Origin: Natranaeroarchaeum sp042663585
GTDB lineage: Archaea; Halobacteriota; Halobacteria; Halobacteriales; Natronoarchaeaceae
Direction: 5' to 3'
Assembly: GCF_042663585.1 (NCBI RefSeq)
Contig: NZ_JBHTAN010000006.1
Coordinates: forward strand, 1,240,001-1,304,000
Length of the DNA: 64,000 nt
A program made the position numbers and the translations under genes. Below the pieces are notes generated by a model. It searched no databases and was not told where the DNA came from. It was given only the letters and a program-made list of their open reading frames with translations. This document shows positions 8,228-16,476 of the stretch, piece after piece (the first letter of the stretch is position 1; each line of letters starts with the position of its first letter).

Positions 8228-10585
8228 CTACTCCTTCAAAAAGCGCTCGGGCGTCATCCGCGAAAGCCGCATCGCGTTGCCGGTGACCCCGAGGCTCATT
8301 CCCATATCGCCAACTACGACGGCGACGGCGACGCTGACGTAGCCGAAGGGGACGCCGAGGGCGAGCAGGGCCTTGACGCCGAGGCTGGCCCAGATGTTCT
8401 GGCGGATCACGGCGTTACCCTTGTGCGAGAGCGCGTACAGGTAGGGGAGTTTCTCGACGTTATCGCCCATCAGCGCAATGTCTGCCGTCTCGATAGCGGT
8501 GTCGGTGCCCGCGGCCCCCATCGCGATGCCGACGTCGGCGGTGGCCAGCGCCGGCGCATCGTTGATACCGTCGCCGACCATCGCGACCGTGCCGTGCTCG
8601 GCCTGCAGTGACTCGACGGCATCGACTTTCTGCTCGGGCAGGAGTTCGGCCCGGTACTCGTCGATGCCTAGCTCCGCGGCGACCGCCCGAGCGGTGCCTT
8701 CGTTGTCGCCTGTAAGCATCACCAGCGGGGCGACACCGAGGCGTTGCAGGTTCTGAATCGCCGTTTTCGCTTCTGGACGAATCTCGTCTGCGATACCGAT
8801 ACCCCCGAGCAGTCGGTCCGCGGTACCTACGAGGATCACGGTCTTGCCGTCGGCCTGCAGGTCGGCGATCCGGTCGGCGAGCGGCGCGACGTCCGTCTCG
8901 ATGGCCGCGACGCCGCCATCAGTTCGACCGGAGCCAGGGGTGGGAGACGTGAGGTCGAAGCCCAGTTCCTCGAACAGGCCGGGCTTCCCGGCGTAGTAGG
9001 CCGTCCCGTCGATGTCCCCGCGGACACCTCGGCCGGTGAGGCTCTCGAAGCCAGCGACGTCGTCGGGATCGATCCCTTCGGACTCTGCACGGTCGAGCAC
9101 GGCGTCGGCAATCGGGTGCTCGCTCCGCCCTTCGAGCGCGCCGGCCCGGGCCAGGACGTCTCGCTCGTCGGAGCCATCGAGCGGAATCACGTCAGTCACT
9201 GCGAGTTCGCCAGCCGTCAGCGTCCCCGTCTTGTCAAAGGCGATGGCATCGGCGTCGCCCATCGTTTCGAGGTGGTTGCCGCCCTTGATCAGGACGCCGT
9301 TCCGGGCGGCGCTGGTCACGCCGGAGGCGACGCTGACCGGCGTCGAGATGACGAACGCGCAGGGACAGGCGATCACCAGCAGCGTTAGCCCGCGAACGAA
9401 CCAGGTCATCGAGGCGCCGGTGAACGTGTGGCTGATACCGGCGACCCCGACCGTCGCAGTGCCGTCGATCAGCAGTGGCGGGAGAAACGCAGTGAGTAGC
9501 GCCAGCACGACGACTGCGGGCGTGTAGTAGCTTGCAAAGCGGTCGACGAACTGCTCTCTCTCGGTCTGTTTTGCCTGTGCGTCGCCAACGAGGTCGATGA
9601 TCCGCGCGAGCGTCGTCTCGCCGGCCTCCTGTTCCGTTTCGAGTTCGAGGTAGCCCTCCTCGTTGAGGGAGCCCGCGAAGACTTCGTCGCCGTCCGTTTT
9701 GTCGACCGGGACGCTCTCGCCGGTGATCGGCGACTGGTCGACCGAACTGCTCCCCTCCAGGACGGTGCCATCCACCGGAATCTTCTCGCCGGGCCGGACC
9801 ACGACCCGCTCGCCGATCCGGACGTCATCCGCAGGCACGACGACTTCGCGCGTCTCGCCGCTCCCGTCGGGATCTCTGAGGACCGTCGCCTCCTCTGGCG
9901 ATAACTCCATCAGTTCGCGCAGGGAATCGCGCGTCTGGTCCATCGCGTACCGTTCGAGCAGTTCGGCGACGCTGAACAGGACCGCAAGCGTCGCCGCCTC
10001 GATGTAGAGTCCGATCCCCGTCGCGGCGATGATGGCAGTACCCATCAGCAGGTCGATATCGAGACTCACGTTCCGGGCCGAGTAGTAGCCCGAGCGGACG
10101 ACCGGAAGCCCGCTGACGGCCGTCGCGACGAGCAGGGCGGCGTCTGCGATTGTGAGCGGACCGAGTGGGGTCGAGACGAGGCTGACATTCGGGCCCGTCA
10201 CGACGAAGGTAAGTACCAGACCGACCAGCAGAAACGCCCCACCGATCCAGGTCTTGATAGCGCGAGGACTCGTCCAGATAGCCGAGGACTCGGAGACCGT
10301 CGTCTCCTCGCCAACCTGATCGTCGCTCGACGACCGGGAGGCGACTTCGTAGCCAGCACCCTCGACCGCCGTGACGATATCGTCGTCGCTCGCGCGTTCC
10401 CCGTCGTAGGCCACGGTCGCCGTTCCGGCGGTCGGCCGCAGGTCGAGAGATTCGACGCCGTCGACCCGGCCGAGCGCGTTCTCTACTTTGCCCGCACAGG
10501 AGGGACAGTCCATCTCGGGGACCGAAAGCTGAACCGACGACTCTCCGTCCTCGAATTCCTCGTCGTCGATACGACTCTCTGTCAT
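8228..10585 (-). CDS. P1B-type heavy-metal ATPase, Zn2+/Cd2+ exporter class
   Basis: A 785-residue membrane pump. Residues 20-85 are a heavy-metal-associated domain with CPSC (C27, C30). Then come the actuator loop (TGES), the membrane CPC motif (C407, C409), the phosphorylation site DKTGT (D451), the HP locus (EHPIAD) and the hinge GDGINDAP. The last helices hold a lysine (LGVKALLALG) and an Asp in VGDMGMSLGVTGNAMRL. These match the P1B-2 zinc/cadmium/lead class rather than copper pumps. The start at 10585 gives a normal N-terminus. A probable regulator lies just upstream on the same strand. Confidence 0.92.
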   Translation of the reverse strand: MTESRIDDEEFEDGESSVQLSVPEMDCPSCAGKVENALGRVDGVESLDLRPTAGTATVAYDGERASDDDIVTAVEGAGYEVASRSSSDDQVGEETTVSESSAIWTSPRAIKTWIGGAFLLVGLVLTFVVTGPNVSLVSTPLGPLTIADAALLVATAVSGLPVVRSGYYSARNVSLDIDLLMGTAIIAATGIGLYIEAATLAVLFSVAELLERYAMDQTRDSLRELMELSPEEATVLRDPDGSGETREVVVPADDVRIGERVVVRPGEKIPVDGTVLEGSSSVDQSPITGESVPVDKTDGDEVFAGSLNEEGYLELETEQEAGETTLARIIDLVGDAQAKQTEREQFVDRFASYYTPAVVVLALLTAFLPPLLIDGTATVGVAGISHTFTGASMTWFVRGLTLLVIACPCAFVISTPVSVASGVTSAARNGVLIKGGNHLETMGDADAIAFDKTGTLTAGELAVTDVIPLDGSDERDVLARAGALEGRSEHPIADAVLDRAESEGIDPDDVAGFESLTGRGVRGDIDGTAYYAGKPGLFEELGFDLTSPTPGSGRTDGGVAAIETDVAPLADRIADLQADGKTVILVGTADRLLGGIGIADEIRPEAKTAIQNLQRLGVAPLVMLTGDNEGTARAVAAELGIDEYRAELLPEQKVDAVESLQAEHGTVAMVGDGINDAPALATADVGIAMGAAGTDTAIETADIALMGDNVEKLPYLYALSHKGNAVIRQNIWASLGVKALLALGVPFGYVSVAVAVVVGDMGMSLGVTGNAMRLSRMTPERFLKE

Positions 10586-10590
10586 TACTT

Positions 10591-10636
10591 CTCCGTACGG
10601 AGTAGAGCGGGATAGGAGTTTCTTGGAATATTCCAA
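10591..10636 (-). promoter_or_regulatory. Two perfect palindromes before the metal ATPase gene
   Basis: CTCCGTACGGAG (10591-10602) sits 6 bases before the ATPase start codon, and TTGGAATATTCCAA (10623-10636) lies 38 bases before it. Both are perfect dyads, within the 72-base gap between the regulator and the ATPase. Their position fits operator sites flanking the core promoter. No protein is shown to bind them. Confidence 0.5.
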
Positions 10637-10657
10637 AACAGAGGTGCTGGTCAGGCG

Positions 10658-11398
10658 TCAGATCCGCGGGGAGCCGCTGTCGGGCGACCAGCGCTGGGAG
10701 ACGTGCTGTTTGGCCAGATACGTCTCCGCTCTCCGAAGCCGATAGGTCAGGGTCGACCGCGGGACATCCAGACGTTCCGCGAGTTCTCCGACGTCGACCT
10801 CACGCGGCGTCTCGTAGTAGCCGTGCTCGACGGCGGCCTGTAGTGCGGCCTCCTGTTCGGGCGAGAGCCCGTCGTCTTCCGAATCCGTCGGCGAGGGGGC
10901 GTCAGTAAGCCGTCGGACGTCGAGCGTCGCACAGTCACCGACGATGCGTTCGAGTTCGTCGACGAAGGAATGCACGTCGGCCGGCCCCGAGTGGATGATC
11001 CGCCAGGTGTACTGGCGCTCGCTGTGTCGCGTCTCGAACAGTGCGCCCTCGCCCAGATTATCCAGTGCAGTGTGTGGCACGGAGGCACAGGCCGGCGTGC
11101 GCTCCCAGTAGGAGTAGAGCACGAGCGTGTCGTCGGTGTGTTCAAGCACGTGCGTCGTCTGAGTCGCGCCACAGTGGTCAGTCGCGAGACAGTCGGCGTA
11201 GTAATCCGACGTGAGGAACGCGTCCTCGATAGCCGCGAGCGCCTCGGGCGACCCCGTCGCATGATCGACCCGCCAGAGACTTGACTCGGTGACGTGCAGG
11301 GAGAGCGAGCGGATTTCGGCGTCGGGATAGTTGGCGAGGGTATCGGCCACCTCGTTACAGCCAGGCCGATAGTCGAGGGTGAAGACGAGTTCTCGCAT
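10658..11398 (-). CDS. Bat-type (HTH-10) transcriptional regulator
   Basis: A 246-residue haloarchaeal regulator. The C-terminal 60 residues match the bacterio-opsin-activator helix-turn-helix (VDVGELAERLDVPRSTLTYR with preceding LSPEQEAALQAAVEHGYYETP). The N-terminal sensor half contains C14, C70, H75, C76, C104 and C156, unusually many cysteines for a halophile protein. It lies directly upstream of a zinc/cadmium-class ATPase, so metal sensing is a reasonable inference. The ATG at 11398 is preferred to longer arginine-rich extensions. Confidence 0.85.
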   Translation of the reverse strand: MRELVFTLDYRPGCNEVADTLANYPDAEIRSLSLHVTESSLWRVDHATGSPEALAAIEDAFLTSDYYADCLATDHCGATQTTHVLEHTDDTLVLYSYWERTPACASVPHTALDNLGEGALFETRHSERQYTWRIIHSGPADVHSFVDELERIVGDCATLDVRRLTDAPSPTDSEDDGLSPEQEAALQAAVEHGYYETPREVDVGELAERLDVPRSTLTYRLRRAETYLAKQHVSQRWSPDSGSPRI

Positions 11399-11490
11399 AT
11401 GAGATGGTAGCGCCCGGAGAGTAAAACAGGTTTGGCGTGCGGCCCGAAGTCGGGCGAACTGTTTTGCTTGCGTAGCCAGTAACTGCTCGT

Positions 11491-12441
11491 GTGAATCTGT
11501 ATCGTAGTGTTCGTGCGGTAACCGGTGCGTCCGGCAACGGTGCCATCGACTGGGACGCCGTCGCGGAGGCGGCCCGTGCCAGTACCGATCCCGGTTCGCT
11601 CGACGTCTCAGACGCCGAGCGAGAGGCCTACGCCAGCGACGTCCGCGACGCCCGCACCAGAATCCGCTCGGTCGGTGATCTGGCGTTCGACGTGCCAAAC
11701 CGGATCGAGGTGCAGAACCGACACCACTGGATCGACGCGAACGTCGACACGTTCAGTCGCGTCATGCAACCCGTCGAGGAGCACACGAACGTCGCCATTC
11801 CCGGCGTCTCGCGTGTCGTCAACACCGGGACCATGAGTTTCATGCTTGCCTTCCTGGGTCGTAACGTTCTCGGCCAGTACGATCCCCTCCTGTTGGCGGA
11901 CTCGAACGATCACGCGCTCTATTTCGTCCGCCCGAACATCATCGACGTGGCCGACACACTCGACGTCGAGTACGACCGGTTCCGGCGCTGGATCGCCTTC
12001 CACGAAGTGACACACGCCGCGGAGTTCGGTGCCGCGCCGTGGCTCTCCGACCACCTCGAAGCGAACATGGACGAAGGGATCGAAGCGCTCTCGCAGGGCA
12101 GTCTCGACCGCGAGGCGTTCGAGGAGCTAGACGCCACGATGACCGTCGTCGAGGGGTATGCAGAGCTACTGATGGATCACGCTTTCGACGGGGAGTACGA
12201 GGACTTGCGCGAGAAACTCGACGCCCGACGACAGGGTCGCGGTCCGCTCGCCGGATTCGTTCGGCGGGCGCTCGGACTCGGCATGAAACGGCGCCAGTAC
12301 GAGCGCGGAAAGGCATTCTTCGAGCATGTGGCCGAGCGCCGGAGCGTCGACGCCGCGAGTGCCGTCTGGGAGCGTCCCGAGAACCTGCCGAGCAGCGACG
12401 AAATCGACGACCCCGATGCGTGGCTCCAGCGAGTCAAGTGA
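11491..12441 (+). CDS. Zinc-dependent metalloprotease, DUF2342 family
   Basis: A 316-residue protein with the metzincin-like site HEVTHAAEF (H171, E172, H175), the hallmark of the DUF2342 family sometimes annotated as F420-biosynthesis-associated. The start is a GTG at 11491. The rest is helical, with no signal peptide. The physiological substrate is not known. The gene converges with, and overlaps by eight bases, a small membrane protein gene. Confidence 0.85.
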   Translation: MNLYRSVRAVTGASGNGAIDWDAVAEAARASTDPGSLDVSDAEREAYASDVRDARTRIRSVGDLAFDVPNRIEVQNRHHWIDANVDTFSRVMQPVEEHTNVAIPGVSRVVNTGTMSFMLAFLGRNVLGQYDPLLLADSNDHALYFVRPNIIDVADTLDVEYDRFRRWIAFHEVTHAAEFGAAPWLSDHLEANMDEGIEALSQGSLDREAFEELDATMTVVEGYAELLMDHAFDGEYEDLREKLDARRQGRGPLAGFVRRALGLGMKRRQYERGKAFFEHVAERRSVDAASAVWERPENLPSSDEIDDPDAWLQRVK

Positions 12442-12637
12442 GCATCCAGAAGACGTACTGTATCAGGACGGCCCCGAGGACCGCAGCGGCGACGAGCGCC
12501 ATCGCGATTGCGCCGAGGGATCCGCCCCCGTAGATCGCGGTCAGACCCCCCGAAAAGGCGATCAGGGCGATAAAGCCCAGTTTGAGACGGGTGTAGTCCG
12601 TGGGCTCGTCGATCTCCTGGCGCGTCGGCCCGACCAT
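12434..12637 (-). CDS. Small two-helix membrane protein
   Basis: A 67-residue protein with a 20-residue charged N-terminus and two hydrophobic helices (about 21-38 and 44-65). The stop of the upstream NTF2-like gene and this start share one base, so they are probably cotranscribed. Function unknown. Confidence 0.65.
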   Translation of the reverse strand: MVGPTRQEIDEPTDYTRLKLGFIALIAFSGGLTAIYGGGSLGAIAMALVAAAVLGAVLIQYVFWMLT

Positions 12638-13011
12638 TATAGCTCCCGTGGCGCGCTGACGTGCATGCTCACGAACTGCCAGTCCTCACCGCGTTCCTCG
12701 AGCGTTCCCGACCATCGGGAGTCGAATGTGAACCGCTCACCAGTTCCGGTGTCAGTCCACGCCATTCCGACGACGTCGGCGAACCAGGCGTAGCCCTCTC
12801 GCTCGGTCACCGAGAGGTCGGTCGAGTCGACGCGCCACTCGTCGGTCGTCTCTGTCTGGCGTTCGAGCGCGGCGGCGATGTCGTCGTAGCCCCGAAGCCG
12901 TTCCTCGATACCGAACTTGACGGTAGACGCCTCCCTGGCGAAGAACGGGGCAAGGGGATCGCCACGCCGTAGCGCCTCGTAATACTCGCGCACTGTCGTC
13001 TCAGCAGTCAT
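12637..13011 (-). CDS. NTF2-like / SnoaL-fold protein
   Basis: A 124-residue protein with the cone-shaped SnoaL/NTF2 pattern: an N-terminal helix (TTVREYYEALRRGD), the phenylalanine-rich turn (LAPFFAREA), a GYDDIAAALE helix and a C-terminal sheet with FTFDSRWSGTLEERGEDWQF. Such proteins include isomerases, small hydrolases and non-enzymatic binders, so the role cannot be assigned. Confidence 0.75.
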   Translation of the reverse strand: MTAETTVREYYEALRRGDPLAPFFAREASTVKFGIEERLRGYDDIAAALERQTETTDEWRVDSTDLSVTEREGYAWFADVVGMAWTDTGTGERFTFDSRWSGTLEERGEDWQFVSMHVSAPREL

Positions 13012-13061
13012 GTCACACCGAACGGTCGCTGTCGACTTGAACCCGCCGGAGAGAGACGGAG

Positions 13062-13613
13062 TCAGTAGAAGCCGCGATCAACGTCGCCCTCGTCGACGAG
13101 TTCGTCAAGTTCGGCGTCGAGTATCTCCTCGGCTTCCTCGAACGTCGTCGCGAGTTCGTCCAGTTCGTCAGGACGGTCGTACTGGTCGTACTCCATCGGG
13201 CCGAACGCGGGACTCTCCAGCACCTCCATCACGTCGTCGAACAGGTCGCCCGGCGTGGTTGGTGCGTCGGAGTGGGCTCTCAGGACCGCTCCGAGGTTCT
13301 TCGCTTTCTCTTCGGCGTCGCTCTCGTCCTCGGGCGGTCGCTGGACGGCGAACCGACCGGCCTCGTTCTGTGTGGGGAGGTATGATCCGATCTCGTCGTC
13401 GATCTTCCGGGCGATCCGGGTGCCGACGCCCCGGACCTCGAAGGGGTTCTTCGCGAACGTTTTGAGCTGGTAGACACCACCAGTCGGGTGACCGATGTAC
13501 ATGTCCTCGCCGACGCCGCCGCTGCGGTCGCCCGCGACGGCGCGCCATCCCTCCGGATCGACGTCCTCGTCGACGACGTCTTCGACGATGTCCTGCCAGT
13601 CGCGTACGCGCAT
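13062..13613 (-). CDS. Hypothetical acidic protein
   Basis: A 183-residue soluble, very acidic protein without signal peptide or membrane helix. It begins MRVRDWQDIVEDVVDED, has a central segment GVYQLKTFAKNPFEVRGVG and ends with a helical Glu/Asp-rich region. Codon use and composition look normal for the genome, supporting a real gene. I do not recognise the family. Confidence 0.75.
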   Translation of the reverse strand: MRVRDWQDIVEDVVDEDVDPEGWRAVAGDRSGGVGEDMYIGHPTGGVYQLKTFAKNPFEVRGVGTRIARKIDDEIGSYLPTQNEAGRFAVQRPPEDESDAEEKAKNLGAVLRAHSDAPTTPGDLFDDVMEVLESPAFGPMEYDQYDRPDELDELATTFEEAEEILDAELDELVDEGDVDRGFY

Positions 13614-13724
13614 GATTGGTCGCAGGTAGGGACGCGACGAGAATCAACGTATCGGTTTTTCGGATCGCTGTGGCAAGTTCGGCATCTGAGCGGTCGGAAC
13701 CGAGCGACCCCGGCCGGTCGGGCA

Positions 13725-13732
13725 TTTAAGTA
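13725..13732 (+). promoter_or_regulatory. TATA-like box of the molybdopterin oxidoreductase gene
   Basis: TTTAAGTA predicts a transcript start near 13754, about 54 bases before the ATG at 13809. This leaves a short leader that contains a 19-codon frame. Confidence 0.5.
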
Positions 13733-13759
13733 AGTATGTTCCCTAGCGTTCGCAAGAGA

Positions 13760-13819
13760 ATGTCTGCCAGATCCGTGCTGGAAACTACTGCGGTCGGCGG
13801 TCGAGGAAATGAGCGCTGA
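13760..13819 (+). CDS. Possible 19-codon upstream open reading frame
   Basis: An ATG six bases after the predicted transcript start opens a 19-residue frame. Its stop codon (TGA at 13817) overlaps the first codons of the downstream oxidoreductase. The arrangement would allow translational coupling or leader control. The peptide itself has no recognisable feature and may not be translated. Confidence 0.3.
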   Translation: MSARSVLETTAVGGRGNER

Positions 13820-15302
13820 ATCGACCCCCAGACAACGTCTGGTAGTGGGCGCAACCGCCGGTGCGGCGTGGATCACAGGCCTGTTCGTCGCCGCGCCGCT
13901 GGTGGGTGGGTTCGGAGTCAACGCGCTTGCCGAGGCGGTCATCGTCAGATCACCCGGCTGGCTATCGACACTCGCGATCAGCACGCTGGGTTTCTCCGCC
14001 AAACCGGTGCTCGTCGGGGGGGTCATCCTCGGGATCATCTGTGCGACCAGCGGAGCGGCGCTCGTCTGGCCCACAGGGTTCGAGTACGGTCGGCCAGTCG
14101 GAGTCGGCATCGGTATCCTCGCAACGGTGGCCGTGTTTGTTGCCTCCGGAACGGGGGTCTCGTTCGGCTTCCTCGTCGGAACAGTGGTCGCGGTCGCCCC
14201 GCCGTATCTCGTTGCCCGGGGCATCGACCAACTGCGACCGGTGACTGACCGGCGGAAGTTCCTCCGCCAGACCGGCAGTGCGGCAGTCGGCGCGGTTGCC
14301 TCACTGGCCGTTCTCCGGCTACTGTTCGCCCGGTTCGGGACCGGAGCGGAAAGCGAGCGCGTGGAGGAGCCACTGGAACGCTCGACATCACCGCCGGAGG
14401 GCGACCCAGCCTTCGACTTCGAGGGCATGCCCTCGGCTGTCACGAGCACGAGCGATCACTACGTCATCGACATCAACGTCACTGCACCCCGGATCGATCC
14501 GGAGTCGTGGACTCTCACCATCGATGGCGAGGTGGAGCAGCCCTACGAACTGGGCTACGACGAGTTACTCGAACACGATGCGGCCGTCGACCAGACCACG
14601 ACGATGCTCTGTATCTCGAATCAGGTGGGCGGGGATCTGATCGGCACCGGCCACTGGACGGGCGTCCAGCTATCGGATCTCGTCGGTGATGCCGTCCCGA
14701 ACGAGGGTGCCGTCGACGTCGTCACCTATGCCGAAGACGGCTACAACGAGGCAATTCCGATCGACCTGATCGAGCGAGAGGACATCATGATCGCTTTCGG
14801 GATGAACGGGCAGACCCTTGCCAGCGAACACGGCTTTCCGGCGCGCCTGCTCATCCCTGGCCGGTACGGAATGAAGATGACGAAGTGGATCAACCGGATC
14901 GAAGTCGTCGCGGAGGACCACGAGGCCTACTGGGAAGCCCGGAACTGGACCGAAGAGGCCGTGGTTAACACGATGTCGTACATTCGCGGTGCGACGCGGG
15001 ACGGCGAGACGGTACAGATCGGTGGCGTAGCCTTTGCCGGCCTCGAAACCGGCGTCGAGGAGGTTGCTGGCGTCGAAGTGAGCATCGACGGCGGGGAGAC
15101 CTGGACCGATGCGGAACTGGAACCCCAGATAGCGCCACACGCCTGGCGGCGCTGGCGCCACGAGTTCGAGGCACCGGACCGCGTTGAACTGGACGTCGTC
15201 GTGCGGGCGATCCATCAGGACGGAACCGTCCAGACCGAAGAAAAGAGCAGTCCCCGCCCGAACGGCTCGACGGGCTGGCACCGGCGGACGATCGAAATCT
15301 GA
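13809..15302 (+). CDS. Membrane-anchored molybdopterin oxidoreductase, sulfite-oxidase fold
   Basis: A 497-residue protein. Residues 1-175 hold about four to five membrane helices and an internal twin-arginine-like stretch (RRKFLRQTG). Residues about 200-380 form the oxidoreductase molybdopterin domain with the molybdenum ligand C268 (MLCISNQVGG) and the TGHWTGVQLSDLV segment. The C-terminus is the Mo-cofactor dimerisation immunoglobulin-like domain. It probably acts on the outer membrane face. The electron donor and acceptor are unknown; sulfite is only one possibility. Confidence 0.88.
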   Translation: MSAESTPRQRLVVGATAGAAWITGLFVAAPLVGGFGVNALAEAVIVRSPGWLSTLAISTLGFSAKPVLVGGVILGIICATSGAALVWPTGFEYGRPVGVGIGILATVAVFVASGTGVSFGFLVGTVVAVAPPYLVARGIDQLRPVTDRRKFLRQTGSAAVGAVASLAVLRLLFARFGTGAESERVEEPLERSTSPPEGDPAFDFEGMPSAVTSTSDHYVIDINVTAPRIDPESWTLTIDGEVEQPYELGYDELLEHDAAVDQTTTMLCISNQVGGDLIGTGHWTGVQLSDLVGDAVPNEGAVDVVTYAEDGYNEAIPIDLIEREDIMIAFGMNGQTLASEHGFPARLLIPGRYGMKMTKWINRIEVVAEDHEAYWEARNWTEEAVVNTMSYIRGATRDGETVQIGGVAFAGLETGVEEVAGVEVSIDGGETWTDAELEPQIAPHAWRRWRHEFEAPDRVELDVVVRAIHQDGTVQTEEKSSPRPNGSTGWHRRTIEI

Positions 15303-15362
15303 TCGTAGCGCTCCTCGGCGGGACAGGCGTTGTGTGACGTGGAGAAGACCTGTGGCGTCCGA

Positions 15363-16334
15363 TCAGAGCGACAGTCCGCGGATCTCGACGCGATCACCGT
15401 CTTCGACTGTACCGATGACCTGTCCGTCCGTGGCATCGGCCAGCGCCCCGGCCTGCTCCTCGGGGACGGCGGCGACGAAGCCGGTTCCCATGTTGAACGT
15501 CCGGTGCATCTCCTCGTCGGAGACGTTGCCCAGATCCTGCACGAACTCGAAGACGTCGTGGGCCTGACACGGATCGGTGATTTCGTAGCGGTGCTCGCCC
15601 ATCCGGCTCAGGTTCGTCCATCCGCCGCCGGTGACGTGGGCGGCCGCGCGGGCGTCGTGCTCGCGAAGGGGTTCGAGCAGGTAGGTGTAGAGCCGGGTCG
15701 GTTCGAGCAGTTCCTCGCCGACCGAGCGGTCCGGGTTCGGCGGGAACGGGTCCGTGTACTCGTACTCCCGCGTGACCGCTGTGCGGGCGAGCGTCAGCCC
15801 GTTCGAGTGAATGCCGCTGGAGGGGAAGCCGACGACCGCGTCGCCCGGACTGGCTTCGCCGTCGAACGTTTTCTCCTTGTCGACGAGTCCGGCACAGGTG
15901 CCCGCGAGATCCAGCCCTCGGATCACGTCGGGCATCACGGCAGTCTCACCGCCGAGCAGGGAGAGGCCGGCCGCTTCGGCACCGGCGGCTAATCCATCGC
16001 CGACCTGCTCGGAGAACTTCTCGCTCGGCTCCTCGACGGCGAGGTAGTCGACGAACGCGACCGGATCGACGCCCGCCGCGACCAGGTCGTTGGCGTTCAT
16101 CGCGATGCAGTCGATACCGACCGTGGAGTAGTCTTCGAGCGCCTCGGCAACCAGTAGCTTCGTCCCGACACCGTCGGTGGCGAGGCCGAGATACTGATCG
16201 CCGATATCGAGCAGGCCGGCGTACTCGCTGTCGACGACGTTGCCGACAGCGTCGAGTAGTGCCGCTGTCGCCGCCTCGCTCTCCTCGATGTCTACCCCCG
16301 CGTCCGAATAGGTGAGTCGCTCCTCGTCAGTCAT
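15363..16334 (-). CDS. purM: Phosphoribosylformylglycinamidine cyclo-ligase (PurM)
   Basis: ATP-dependent ring closure giving aminoimidazole ribotide in purine synthesis. The 323-residue product begins TDEERLTYSDAGVDIE and contains the PurM-fold motifs GVGTKLLVAE, CIAMNANDL and GGETAVMPD, ending in a glycine-rich VTGGGW segment. The ATG at 16334 gives the normal PurM N-terminus; an extension to 16394 does not resemble the family. With purF this is a second purine gene in the window, but not linked. Confidence 0.95.
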   Translation of the reverse strand: MTDEERLTYSDAGVDIEESEAATAALLDAVGNVVDSEYAGLLDIGDQYLGLATDGVGTKLLVAEALEDYSTVGIDCIAMNANDLVAAGVDPVAFVDYLAVEEPSEKFSEQVGDGLAAGAEAAGLSLLGGETAVMPDVIRGLDLAGTCAGLVDKEKTFDGEASPGDAVVGFPSSGIHSNGLTLARTAVTREYEYTDPFPPNPDRSVGEELLEPTRLYTYLLEPLREHDARAAAHVTGGGWTNLSRMGEHRYEITDPCQAHDVFEFVQDLGNVSDEEMHRTFNMGTGFVAAVPEEQAGALADATDGQVIGTVEDGDRVEIRGLSL

Positions 16335-16446
16335 ACGAGTGAACCCGCTCGCGGCGAGCAAAAGACCACCGGTCTGGTGTGAGGGCTCTACCACGCACCG
16401 TCGGATCGGTGCTCGATGGGGGACGGGACGGATGAAACCCGCGGAT

Positions 16447-16454
16447 TATATTAT
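16447..16454 (+). promoter_or_regulatory. TATA-like box of the thiolase operon
   Basis: TATATTAT is centred 27 bases before the ATG at 16477. It supports that start and a leaderless thiolase transcript. Confidence 0.65.
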
Positions 16455-16476
16455 CCTCACCTGTGAGAAGCCATAC

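Noticed and set aside
16312..16476. N-terminal extension of the thiolase alpha subunit
   Set aside because: The extra residues do not resemble the family and precede the TATA-like box at 16447, so they would not be on the transcript.
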